From: Microbispora hainanensis
GTDB taxonomy: Bacteria > Actinomycetota > Actinomycetes > Streptosporangiales > Streptosporangiaceae
Reading direction: 5' to 3'
NCBI RefSeq assembly: GCF_006874475.1
Contig: NZ_VIRM01000054.1
Location: 1 to 64,000 of the forward strand
Length of the DNA stretch: 64,000 bases
A program made the translations under genes and the position numbers. Numbering within the stretch: the first letter of the stretch is position 1; each line of letters opens with the position of its first letter. Below are positions 45,110 to 53,616 of the stretch, piece after piece. The notes under the pieces are model-generated. The model was not told where the DNA came from. It searched no databases and saw nothing but the letters and a program-made list of their open reading frames with translations.

Positions 45110-45254
45110 GGGCCCTCCATGTCCGCCTCGGTCTCAGCGTAGGAGCTGGAAGCCCTGTCAGGGCGCGCTTCTCGCCATTCGGACGTATTTCCGCGCGGGG
45201 GACCGCACCAATGCGACCAATGGGGCAACTGTGGTCGTACTACGATCGCTTGCC

Positions 45255-45914
45255 ATGACGTCATCCCCCAATGGCGCCCGCCGACGACGCCCGGTCCTCG
45301 TCCCGGTCGCCTCCGCGCTGGCCGTGGTGGGCATCGGCGTCACCGCCGCGCTCGGCGGTTTCAAGGAGGCCCCGGAGAAGCCGCCGCCCACCGTCTCGCC
45401 GGGCGACGTGATCGACCAGGGGCAGTTCCACACCCAGTTCATCAAGGCGATCGACACCACCGAGAAGGGCGACTTCGGCACCGATAAGCGCTACCTGGAG
45501 CTCGTCCTCAAGGTCACCAACATGGGCACGGAGACCGCCTCGGTCGGCCTCATGCCGGAGCCCGGCAAAGGCTTCCACCAGAGCACGACCTTCGCCAGCT
45601 CCCTGCTGCGGACCCGCCCGGAGATCAAGACCAAGTACGGCCCCGACGTCTCCGTGCTCAGCCTCGGCGTCGAGAGCCACCAACTGCACCCCGGGATCAC
45701 CACCACGGTCGTGGTGAAGTACGAACTCGAGCCCACCGCGACCGCGCCCTCGGAGGTCAGCCTCGACGTGGGCTCGTTCGCGTACGAGACCGTCGGCATG
45801 CGCGACCAGACCCATTACTGGTTCCTCGCCGGCCAGAACGAGGACGGCGAGGGCCCCTTCGAACCCGACGTCGCCGCGCGGATCACCCTTCCCGTGCGGA
45901 AGGAGAGCAGCTGA
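45255..45914 (+). CDS. Single-span extracytoplasmic protein 1 of HerA-like cluster
   Basis: A 219-residue protein: a basic N-terminus, one membrane helix (LVPVASALAVVGIGVTAALG), then an extracytoplasmic beta-sandwich-like domain (RYLELVLKVTNMGTETASVG, ITTTVVVKYELEPTA, FAYETVGMRDQTHYWFL) reminiscent of DUF4352-type domains. TACGAT lies 8 bp before the ATG, so a leaderless message is possible. The stop shares one base with the next ATG (TGATG). Confidence 0.72.
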   Translation: MTSSPNGARRRRPVLVPVASALAVVGIGVTAALGGFKEAPEKPPPTVSPGDVIDQGQFHTQFIKAIDTTEKGDFGTDKRYLELVLKVTNMGTETASVGLMPEPGKGFHQSTTFASSLLRTRPEIKTKYGPDVSVLSLGVESHQLHPGITTTVVVKYELEPTATAPSEVSLDVGSFAYETVGMRDQTHYWFLAGQNEDGEGPFEPDVAARITLPVRKESS

Positions 45915-46591
45915 TGGCGGTCACCCAGGTGGAGAGCCGCACGGCACGGCGCGCGGCGCGGAAGAAGCCGCCACGGCGCAGCGCGGGACAGCGCATCGCC
46001 GCAGGAGTGGCCGGAATCGTGCTCGCGGCGGCGGCGGTCTACGCACAGCAGAACTTCTCGGTGTCCTTCGAGCAACGCATCTCCTATCTGACCTACAAGG
46101 GCCGGATCGGCGAGACGGTGGAGACCAAGCGCTTCACCGTCAAGGCCCTGTCGGTCACGGCCGCTCACGCCGTGGACACCACGGACTACTCCAACAAGGT
46201 GTCCAAGGTGGCCACGAGCAACCTGTTCCTCCTGGTCGACGTCTCGGCGACGAGCGCGCGCGAGCCCTTCAAGCTGAGCAGGCTCAGTCCCCCGATCCTC
46301 CTGACGGCGGACGGCCGGAGCTACGAACCGACGGACAAGGTCAGCGACTCCCTGACGCTGTTCAACAAGTACATCCAGCCCGGGTTCTGGTCGAGCGGGC
46401 TGCTCGTCTTCGAGGTGCCCGAAGACGCCGTGCCAGGCGCCGCCCTCGTCTTCGTCCCTCCCGTCAGCCCGCTGGTGAGCGACAACTTCGCGCCCGAGGC
46501 GCAGATCGACCTGGGGCTGTCCGGCGCCGCCGCCGGCCGGCTGATCTCACAGGCGGAGGATTACCACTCTCTCGTGAGCGCGAGCCGATGA
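45914..46591 (+). CDS. Single-span extracytoplasmic protein 2 of HerA-like cluster
   Basis: A 225-residue protein with an Arg/Lys-rich cytoplasmic start (about 30 residues), one membrane helix (AAGVAGIVLAAAAVYAQQNF) and an outside beta-rich domain (RFTVKALSVTAAHAVDTTD, NLFLLVDVSATSAREPFKLS, GLLVFEVPEDAVPGAALVFV). It has the same general layout as its two neighbours, suggesting related Ig-like domains, but no named family is certain. It overlaps the next gene by 4 bp. Confidence 0.72.
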   Translation: MAVTQVESRTARRAARKKPPRRSAGQRIAAGVAGIVLAAAAVYAQQNFSVSFEQRISYLTYKGRIGETVETKRFTVKALSVTAAHAVDTTDYSNKVSKVATSNLFLLVDVSATSAREPFKLSRLSPPILLTADGRSYEPTDKVSDSLTLFNKYIQPGFWSSGLLVFEVPEDAVPGAALVFVPPVSPLVSDNFAPEAQIDLGLSGAAAGRLISQAEDYHSLVSASR

Positions 46592-47547
46592 CCGAGACGC
46601 CCATGGACGGAACCCCGCCGAGGAACGGCCCAGACGCCCGCGACTGGTTCGCACCCCCGGCCGAGCAGCCCTCCGACATCACCTACAGCGGGCCCCTCCC
46701 CGCGCCCATACCGACGGCGCCGCCCTCCATACCCATCCCCGGCACGCTGAAGCCGCCGACGGACCTGCGGGTGTGGCCGCCCCTGGAACCCGAGGGGCCC
46801 GAAGGGGAGGACAGGTCCACCCAGCCCTTCCCCGCGCTGCGGACGAACCGGCAGCCGCCGCCCGGGGCGCTCGCGCCCGCTCCCCCGTCCGCGGAGCCGC
46901 CTGCGGAGCCGCCCAGGGTGCCGCCCGCTGAAGTGCCCGCGGAAGTCTCCGCAGGGGTCTCCGCTGTGGAGCCCACCGCGCCCAGGCGGCGTACGGGCCT
47001 GCTCGTGGGGGGAACCGTGCTGTCCGTCGTGCTCGCCGTCGGCGGCCCCACGGTGTTCGGCTACCAGGCGTACAAGTACGGCCGGCCCGACGACATCGTC
47101 CACACCGTGCAGCCCGGCCAGGCGGGAGTCTGGCAGCACGTGTCGTGGCGGGCGACCGTGGAGAAAATCAAGGATCCCACCGGCAAGCCGGAGCGGTCCG
47201 ACCGCCAGTGGCTGAAAATCGTGATCACCAGGACCGCGCTCGACGCCGAGGGCGCCATTCGTCACGGAGCGCCGGCGGAGGTCAAGTTCACCGACCGGGC
47301 CGGGCGCACGTGGCAGGTGGAGCTGGTGAACGACGAGACGCCGCCCGACGTCAAGGACAACAAGATCGGCACGCCCTATCGGCTGGAGATGATGGGCGTG
47401 GTCCCGCCGCCCGTGGCCGACGAGGTCGAGGTCGCCCTACGGCCGAGCACCTACCGTGACGTGCCCGATCAGTCCGCCGAAGACTTCGTGAAGGACGCGT
47501 TCACGAATCCGGAGAAGAATGATGACGTTCTCCGGTTCCGCCGGTGA
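46588..47547 (+). CDS. Single-span extracytoplasmic protein 3 of HerA-like cluster
   Basis: A 319-residue protein. A proline-rich cytoplasmic region of about 130 residues (PLPAPIPTAPPSIPIPGTL) precedes one membrane helix (GLLVGGTVLSVVLAVGGPTV) and an outside domain of about 160 residues with a beta-sandwich pattern (SWRATVEKIKDPTGKPERSD, QWLKIVITRTALD, EVKFTDRAGRTWQVELVND). The proline-rich part could bind a cytoplasmic partner. It overlaps the 3' end of the convergent polytopic gene by 47 bp. Confidence 0.72.
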   Translation: MTETPMDGTPPRNGPDARDWFAPPAEQPSDITYSGPLPAPIPTAPPSIPIPGTLKPPTDLRVWPPLEPEGPEGEDRSTQPFPALRTNRQPPPGALAPAPPSAEPPAEPPRVPPAEVPAEVSAGVSAVEPTAPRRRTGLLVGGTVLSVVLAVGGPTVFGYQAYKYGRPDDIVHTVQPGQAGVWQHVSWRATVEKIKDPTGKPERSDRQWLKIVITRTALDAEGAIRHGAPAEVKFTDRAGRTWQVELVNDETPPDVKDNKIGTPYRLEMMGVVPPPVADEVEVALRPSTYRDVPDQSAEDFVKDAFTNPEKNDDVLRFRR

Positions 47548-48832
47548 GCCTGCGGCGGGTCGCGGCGAGGTCGAACGTGGCGGCGATCAGGCACATCGTC
47601 ACCAGGGTCACCACCAGGTCCACGACGTAGACGACCGGCTCACCGGTCGCGAACCACAGGTACGGCTGCTCGCTCGCGGTGAGGTAGCGGCCGGCCCTGA
47701 GGAGATAGTCGCCGCCGATGTGCAGGCCGACGTAGCAGAGGGCGAACAGCCCGAACAGCGGGGCGCCCCCGCTCACCGTCAGCCGCAGTGAGTTGAGCAG
47801 CGGGATCCATCGAGCGGTCCAGCCGGCGCTCAGCTTCGCGAGGGCGAGACGCGTCCAGTTGTGGGTGCGCTCCAGGTGGACCGCCGCGTGCTCCAGGCGC
47901 GTCCCCCTGATCGTGGTGCGGGTGTCCTCCGCGTAGGCGCCGTAGACCAGGATGCCGATCGTCAGCCACGTGAGCGGGATGGCGAGGGCGTCGACGACGT
48001 ACGGCCAGACGCCGCCCAGCCACTCGGTGGCCGGCTTCCACCCCGGGACGCTCTCCTCGGCGTTGGCCGCGAAGTCGTGCCAGGCGGCGACGGCGGACCG
48101 CTGACCGATCCAGTCGGAGCGTGCCCCCACCGCGGCGGCGATCGCGTTGATCCCGTAGAACGCGAACGCGAGCTCCCCGAACGTGGCGAGGATGCCGGAG
48201 AAGCGGCCCTCCCCCGCTTCGTGGCGGCGGCCGAAGTACCACTTCACCACGTAGGCGACGATCATCGTGGCCAGGGAGACCTTCGGATCGAGGTTGAGCA
48301 GCCCGGCCGCCACCCCGCTGTCGTTGCCGCTTCCCGCGTCGAGCAGGTAGCGGTCCGGCTGCCGCAGGATGTCGATGTTGGCGAACTCCCTGGCGTCGTC
48401 GGCGACGAACCCCCAGGTGGTGTAGATGCCGGCGAAGACGAGCGCGGTGCGGTTGAGCGCGTTGAGCATGCTCTCCTTGGCCTCGCCGCCCGCGCGCCGG
48501 GTCTGGGTCTCCAGCAGCGCCTCACGGACGACGTACAGCATGCCGACGGTCGTGGCGAGCGACGTCATCACGACGAGCGTGAAGAGGAACATCGTCACGA
48601 CCAGCCGGGCCTGATACCACGAGCCGTGCGAGATGGTGGCGGCCAGCAGAAGCAGCCCCCACCGCACCAGCCGTCCGGCCGAGAACCAGAGGATCAGCGG
48701 CAGGGCGCATTTGGCGAGGATCCGCAGGGCGTTCAGCGGCAACGCGTACGGCGACAGCGTCCAGGAGGCCCGGCGCGGCGCGGCATCCTGGCGAGGGGCG
48801 GCAAGTGCGGACGTTCCGGACACCTGCCGCAT
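47501..48832 (-). CDS. Polytopic membrane protein of HerA-like cluster
   Basis: A 443-residue protein with about eight hydrophobic segments, including LVVTMFLFTLVVMTSLATTV, NRTALVFAGIYTTWGFVADD, FGELAFAFYGINAIAAAVGA, IPLTWLTIGILVYGAYAEDT and PVVYVVDLVVTLVTMCLIAA. No transporter or enzyme family is recognised. It lies tail-to-tail with protein 3 and may supply the channel part of the cluster (inference from context only). Confidence 0.72.
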   Translation of the reverse strand: MRQVSGTSALAAPRQDAAPRRASWTLSPYALPLNALRILAKCALPLILWFSAGRLVRWGLLLLAATISHGSWYQARLVVTMFLFTLVVMTSLATTVGMLYVVREALLETQTRRAGGEAKESMLNALNRTALVFAGIYTTWGFVADDAREFANIDILRQPDRYLLDAGSGNDSGVAAGLLNLDPKVSLATMIVAYVVKWYFGRRHEAGEGRFSGILATFGELAFAFYGINAIAAAVGARSDWIGQRSAVAAWHDFAANAEESVPGWKPATEWLGGVWPYVVDALAIPLTWLTIGILVYGAYAEDTRTTIRGTRLEHAAVHLERTHNWTRLALAKLSAGWTARWIPLLNSLRLTVSGGAPLFGLFALCYVGLHIGGDYLLRAGRYLTASEQPYLWFATGEPVVYVVDLVVTLVTMCLIAATFDLAATRRRLTGGTGERHHSSPDS

Positions 48833-48853
48833 GCTATCGGCTCTCGGTCCTCC

Positions 48854-49160
48854 CTACGGAGCGATGAGCTCGACTGTGGGGAAGTAGGTCCGATATCGGG
48901 TGGTGTCACGGGTGAGTGGCCGGTATTTTCCGCACCGCCGCGTGCACGCCGATGAAGAAGTCGGGCAGCGGTCACCTCTTCTCACCCCCGGGCCTGCGAT
49001 AGGCGGGAAACGCCTTGCCCGCGAGGAAGGCCGCCTCGAAGGGCACGTCCTCACGCTCGTAGTCCTCGGGCGGCAACGCCTCGTCGAGACGCTCGATGCA
49101 TCGCGCGAGCGCGGCGGTGCACCGTGCCGACGCTGCCGCGCGCGTCCGGGTGGTGGGCAT
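48854..49160 (-). pseudogene. VapC-type PIN-domain toxin remnant
   Basis: Fragments of a PIN ribonuclease can be read. EALPPEDYEREDVPFEAAFL and AGKAFPAYRRPGGEKR end in a TGA. The same frame then continues PLPDFFIGVHAAVRKI, and a different frame gives RPLTRDTTRYRTYFPTVELI before the stop at 48854. Together these match the C-terminal half of VapC-like toxins (conserved acidic residues in PDFF and LTRD). The N-terminal half with the first catalytic Asp is missing, and no antitoxin gene is seen. At least one nonsense and one frameshift change are needed. Confidence 0.7.
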
Positions 49161-49250
49161 GGTGGGATAATCCCTGCTCAGGTGCGCGGCCGGTCGTTCG
49201 GCTGCTCAGCGCGGCAGGACAGGGGACGCAGCAGGAGGCGGGCGACGGCA

Positions 49251-52028
49251 GTGGCAGGCGTAGGCGTCGATCCGACCGGACTGGTCGGTCGAGACCGCGA
49301 GCTCGCCGAGCTCCTGACGTTCCTGGACACGGCCGGGACGGACGGAGCCGCCATCCTGCTCACCGGTGATCCGGGGGTGGGCAAGACGGCGCTCCTGGAC
49401 GCGATCGCCGAGCCGGCGGTCGCGAAGGGGTTCCGGGTGGTCCGCGGCAGCGGCGTCGAATACGAGACGGACATCAGCTTCGCGGGGCTCCACCAGCTCA
49501 TCGTCTCGCTGTCGCCCGAGCTCGGTCGTCTGCCGCGTCCCATGAGAGAGGCCCTCGAAGTCGCGCTCGGTCTGGGTGCCGGCCCCGCGCCGAGCCGGAT
49601 CGCCGTCCTGAACGCCGCACTGTCGCTGTTCGCCGAGGCCGCGAAGGAGCGGCCGCTGCTCCTCGTCGTCGACGATCTTCATGTCATCGACGACGCGAGC
49701 CGATCCGCGGTGGGTTTCGTCGCCAGAAGACTGGACGGTCACCGCATCGGGCTGCTCGCCTCCCGGCGAGCGGAATCCGGCGCGTCGTTCCAGCCCACCG
49801 GCCTGGCGGAGCTCCAGGTCGCGCCGCTCAACGACGCGGACGCACTGCGACTGCTGTCCCGGCGCTTCGCTCACCTCCCTCGCCGGGTCCTCCGGACAGT
49901 GGCGAGAGAGGCACAGGGGAACCCGCTCGCCCTGCTCGAGTTCGCCGGATCCACCACGGTGTCCGGTGATCCCCACGGCGGAGGTGCGGCGTGGGCGAGC
50001 GGCCCGGCACGAGACGTCCGTGCTCTGTACGCCGCCCGCGTCGAGCGGCTACCGCGGCGAACGCGCGATCTGCTCCTGTTCGCGGCTCTCGAGGGCTCAG
50101 GCGACATCGGCGTTCTCGAGGCGGCCGGCGGGCCGGGTGGGCTCGACGGACTCGCTCCCGCCGAGCGCGACCACCTGGTCAAGGTCGCGGAGAACAGCCG
50201 CGTCGTGCGCTTCCGGCATCCGCTGGTCAGGTCCGCGGTGGTCGACGGCTCCACCGGCGAGCAGCGGCGCAGCGCCCACCGCCGGCTGGCCGACGCGCTG
50301 GTCGACCAGCCCGAACGCCGCGGTGATCACCTCGCGAGGGCCACGACGGCGCCCGACGAGACGGTCGCCACCGTCATCGAGTCGGCGGCCCAGAGCAGCC
50401 TGCGGCGCGGCGACGCCGCCGGCGCCATCGCGCGGCTGCGGCGTGCGGCCGAGCTGAGTCCGGACCAGGCGGCCCGGAGACGCCGCCTGTCGCAGGCCGC
50501 CTACGTCGCCGCCTGGCTCGCGGGCCACCTGGAGATCTCGCACGAGATCATGCGCGAGGTGCAGGGCGACCCGGCGGCCCGGTCGCTCGCGGCGGCCGCG
50601 ACCGCCGGCTTTCTCGTGCTCGTCACGGAGGGTGACGCGGACACCGCCCACGCCATCCTGATGAAGGCGATCGGACAGGCTCCGATCCCGTCCGGCCTGC
50701 CACGCGGCGAGCTGGAGACCGCGCTGTTCACCCTGACGCTCGCCGGCGAGTACTCGGGCCGGCCGGAGCACTGGCGGCCGCTGGTCGACCTGCTCGCGCG
50801 GTTCCCCGACGCGCCGCCCGCCGCCGCGGTGTCGCTGGCGCGGATCCACCACGACCCCGGCGCCGTCACCGACGATCTGCTGCGCCGCCTGGACGACGAG
50901 ATCGCGCAGCTCAAGGACCAGACCGACGCCGACGTGGTCATCCGCACCGCGCTGGCCGCCTCGTACCTCGATCGCCTCCCCGGCTGTCGCGAGGCCGTGT
51001 CCCGCGTCATCGGCGACGGCCGCGACGGCGGCGTGGTCGGAGCGAGCATGCCGGGCCTGATCTTCGTCGCGCTGGAGGACCTCGACGTCGGCCGGTGGCC
51101 GTCGGCGGCGGACGCCGCAGCCGAACTCATCGCGCTGTGCGAGGAGACGGCGTACGACCTGTTCGGCCAGGTGGGGCACTACGTCGCCGCAATGGTCGCG
51201 GCCCAGCGCGGCGACCTCGACGTGTGCCGCGACCACTGCGAGAAGATCTGGAGCTGGTCGGGGCCCCGGGGCCTGCGACGGATGGAGAACTGCGCCCACC
51301 AGGCGGCGGCGCGGGCGGCCCTCGGGGCCGCCGACTTCGAGACGGCCTTCCGGCACGCAACGGCGATCTGCACCGCGGGTGTGCTGCCGCCCTTCAACCC
51401 GGAGGCCGTGTGGTCCGCACCGGACCTCGTCGAGGCGGCCCTGCGCTCCGGGCGCCTCGACGAGGCGCGACGGCACGCGGACGCGGTGCGCAGCGCCGGC
51501 GTCGCCCGCCTCTCGTCGCGGTTCGCGCTGAGCTCGGCCACGGTCGCCGCGATGACGTCGGGTCCCGAGATCATGGCTCAGCGCTTCGAGGAGGCACTCG
51601 CGGTGCCGGGCATCGAGCAGTGGCCCTTCGAGGTCGGCCGTGCTCACCTGGCGTACGGCGAGAGGTTGCGCCGTCAAGGACTCAACCGCGACGCCCGCGT
51701 GCAGCTGACCGCGGCCCGCAGCCGCTTCGAGCAGCTCGGGGCCCGCTCGTGGGAGGCCCGGGCCGCGGCGGAGCTTCGAGCCACCGGGATGACGCGGACC
51801 GCCCGGAGCAAGGCCGGCGCGACCCTCACCCCGCAGGAGCTGGAGGTCGCCAGGCTCGCGGCGACAGGGCTGTCGAACCCGGAGATCGCGTCGCGGCTGT
51901 TCCTCTCGCCACGAACCGTCTCGTCACACCTGTACCGCCTGTTCCCCAAGCTGGGAATCACGTCACGTGCCGCACTCCGCGACGCTCTCGAGGCGCTGCC
52001 CCCGGAGCCCCCGACGGCGCGGCCGTAA
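49251..52028 (+). CDS. Large LuxR-family ATP-binding regulator (LAL type)
   Basis: A 925-residue LAL regulator. The N-terminal AAA/STAND ATPase begins PTGLVGRDRELAELLTFL, with Walker A LLTGDPGVGKTALLDAI and Walker B LLLVVDDLHVIDD. A long helical repeat region follows. The C-terminal LuxR HTH is LTPQELEVARLAATGLSNPE with IASRLFLSPRTVSSHLYRLF. GTG 49251 is chosen because AGGAGG lies 12 bp upstream and conserved sequence starts just after it. It is followed by a monooxygenase-like gene and an SDR, possible targets. Confidence 0.9.
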   Translation: MAGVGVDPTGLVGRDRELAELLTFLDTAGTDGAAILLTGDPGVGKTALLDAIAEPAVAKGFRVVRGSGVEYETDISFAGLHQLIVSLSPELGRLPRPMREALEVALGLGAGPAPSRIAVLNAALSLFAEAAKERPLLLVVDDLHVIDDASRSAVGFVARRLDGHRIGLLASRRAESGASFQPTGLAELQVAPLNDADALRLLSRRFAHLPRRVLRTVAREAQGNPLALLEFAGSTTVSGDPHGGGAAWASGPARDVRALYAARVERLPRRTRDLLLFAALEGSGDIGVLEAAGGPGGLDGLAPAERDHLVKVAENSRVVRFRHPLVRSAVVDGSTGEQRRSAHRRLADALVDQPERRGDHLARATTAPDETVATVIESAAQSSLRRGDAAGAIARLRRAAELSPDQAARRRRLSQAAYVAAWLAGHLEISHEIMREVQGDPAARSLAAAATAGFLVLVTEGDADTAHAILMKAIGQAPIPSGLPRGELETALFTLTLAGEYSGRPEHWRPLVDLLARFPDAPPAAAVSLARIHHDPGAVTDDLLRRLDDEIAQLKDQTDADVVIRTALAASYLDRLPGCREAVSRVIGDGRDGGVVGASMPGLIFVALEDLDVGRWPSAADAAAELIALCEETAYDLFGQVGHYVAAMVAAQRGDLDVCRDHCEKIWSWSGPRGLRRMENCAHQAAARAALGAADFETAFRHATAICTAGVLPPFNPEAVWSAPDLVEAALRSGRLDEARRHADAVRSAGVARLSSRFALSSATVAAMTSGPEIMAQRFEEALAVPGIEQWPFEVGRAHLAYGERLRRQGLNRDARVQLTAARSRFEQLGARSWEARAAAELRATGMTRTARSKAGATLTPQELEVARLAATGLSNPEIASRLFLSPRTVSSHLYRLFPKLGITSRAALRDALEALPPEPPTARP

Positions 52029-52187
52029 AGGTCCACCGGCCCGGTCGCGGTACTGCCACGGCCCTGACGTAAGCATCCGGCGATCACATGGCAGTCAGCT
52101 GACGGAGGCTGTCGGAGACCGCGCTGAGCCACCCTCGTGGGTACATCAAGCCGCCCGGCACTCGGGCGAGACCGCGAGGAGCACAGC

Positions 52188-52514
52188 GTGCCGTGCGTCA
52201 CCACCGGCGAGGGAGCCGAGATCTTCTTGCTCCAGACGGAATCGAACCCGGGAGGGCTGCCGACCGAGGTCTTCGACACCGCGGCCGTCACCCCCTCGCG
52301 CAACGACCCGGGCAACATCGACTACGAGGCCCACGAGGTCGAGGGCGCGCCCGGCTCGTTCGTCATCTACGAACGCTGGGAGAGCCGCGCCCATCTCGAG
52401 GCCCATCTCGCCGCGCCCCGGATGCAGGAACTCATCCCGCAGATGCTCGAGCTGATCGAGGGCTCCATCGAGGACGGCATCCGCCTGCTGCGCCCCTTCC
52501 GCCCCGCCCACTAG
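52188..52514 (+). CDS. Antibiotic biosynthesis monooxygenase (ABM)-domain protein
   Basis: A 108-residue protein. The core NDPGNIDYEAHEVEGAPGSF followed by VIYERWESRAHLEAHLAAP and MQELIPQMLELIEGSIEDG is the ABM dimeric ferredoxin-like fold, found in quinol monooxygenases and stress proteins. The first 35 residues are less typical than usual. GTG 52188 has GAGGAG 7 bp upstream. It is 32 bp before the SDR gene, so the two are probably co-transcribed. Confidence 0.78.
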   Translation: MPCVTTGEGAEIFLLQTESNPGGLPTEVFDTAAVTPSRNDPGNIDYEAHEVEGAPGSFVIYERWESRAHLEAHLAAPRMQELIPQMLELIEGSIEDGIRLLRPFRPAH

Positions 52515-52546
52515 ACACGACCCCGCACGCTACGGAGAGAAGGACC

Positions 52547-53239
52547 ATGACGACCACATTGATCACCGGCGGCAACAGAGGACTCGGCCACGAGGCGGCG
52601 CGCCGGCTCATCCAGGCGGGCCAGACCGTCTGGATCGGAGCCCGGGACGCCGAGAACGGCCGCAAGGCCGCCGACCGGCTCGGCGCCGGATTCGTCCAGC
52701 TGGACGTGACCGACGACGCGTCGGTCAACGCGGCGGCCGAAACGCTGCGCACGCGCGTGGGCCACCTGGACGTCCTCATCAACAACGCCGGAATCCTCGG
52801 TGAGGTCACCTCACCCGAGGAAATGACGGCCGACCAGGTCCGCCATGTCTACGAGACCAACGTCTTCGGCCTCGTACGGGTCACGCGCGCGTTCCTGCCG
52901 CTCCTGCGCGCGGGGAGCGTTCCATCCGTCATCAACATCACCAGCGGCCTGGGGTCGTTCACGCTGACCCACGACCCCGAGCGCGTCGAGTCGCACTATG
53001 TGCTGGCCGCCTACAGCTCGTCGAAGAGCGCGGTCACCATGCTGACCATGCAGTACGCCAAGGCGATTCCCGACGTCCGCTTCAACGCCGTGGACCCGGG
53101 CCAGACCGCGACCGAGTTCACCGGCCGCCTCGGGCACAGCGTCGAGGAGGGCGCCGAGGCCGCGGTGCGCATCGCCACCCTGGGGCCTGACACGCCCACC
53201 GGCACGGTCACCGACCGCGCCGGTGTGCTCCCCTGGTGA
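52547..53239 (+). CDS. SDR family oxidoreductase
   Basis: A 230-residue classical SDR: cofactor motif TLITGGNRGLGHEAARRL at 4-21, NNAG in VLINNAGILGEV, and catalytic Ser and YxxxK (ITSGLGSF and YSSSKSAV). The end FNAVDPGQTATEFTG is typical. The substrate is unknown. The ABM-SDR pair behind a LAL regulator suggests quinone or polyketide-like detoxification, but this is inference. Confidence 0.9.
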   Translation: MTTTLITGGNRGLGHEAARRLIQAGQTVWIGARDAENGRKAADRLGAGFVQLDVTDDASVNAAAETLRTRVGHLDVLINNAGILGEVTSPEEMTADQVRHVYETNVFGLVRVTRAFLPLLRAGSVPSVINITSGLGSFTLTHDPERVESHYVLAAYSSSKSAVTMLTMQYAKAIPDVRFNAVDPGQTATEFTGRLGHSVEEGAEAAVRIATLGPDTPTGTVTDRAGVLPW

Positions 53240-53267
53240 TGATCACCCCATGCCGCGCACACCATGA

Positions 53268-53301
53268 AAGGCCGGTGCGTTCGCGGGAACGCACCGGCCT
53301 T
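53268..53301. terminator. Bidirectional hairpin terminator
   Basis: A perfect 15-bp stem (AAGGCCGGTGCGTTC with GAACGCACCGGCCTT) has a GCGG loop and lies between the convergent SDR and sseC-like genes. The A and T residues at its ends suit both directions. Confidence 0.88.
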
Positions 53302-53316
53302 CTGTGAAGCGGTGGA

Positions 53317-53616
53317 TCAGACGGCGACCGAGAGCTGGGCGACCTCGCCGAGCTTGGCCTCGACGGGGACGTCCTTGGTGACGCCGCCGCCGGCGATGAT
53401 GCGGACGGTCCACTGGCCGGGCGCGGCGAAGAAGCGGAAGATGCCCTCGTCGGAGACGACGACCTCGCCGGTGAACTCGCCGCTGTGGTCCAGCAGGCGG
53501 GCGTACGCCGAGCCGGCGCCGGAGACGACGCCCTGGATCACGGCCTGGTTGGACAGGTCGATGCCGGCCGGCAGCGCGACGGTCTGCTCAGGAGCAGCGC
53601 AACCCTGGGTGGTCAT
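53317..53616 (-). CDS. DUF1416 protein (SseC-like)
   Basis: A 99-residue protein with an Ig/transthyretin-like beta pattern: NQAVIQGVVSGAGSAYARLL, GEFTGEVVVSDEGIFRFFA, WTVRIIAGGG. It corresponds to mycobacterial SseC (Rv0814c), always paired with the sulfurtransferase. A Cys near the start (TTQGCAAPEQ) is conserved in appearance. Its ATG shares one base with the stop of the sulfurtransferase gene. The role in sulfur transfer is unproven. Confidence 0.9.
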   Translation of the reverse strand: MTTQGCAAPEQTVALPAGIDLSNQAVIQGVVSGAGSAYARLLDHSGEFTGEVVVSDEGIFRFFAAPGQWTVRIIAGGGVTKDVPVEAKLGEVAQLSVAV

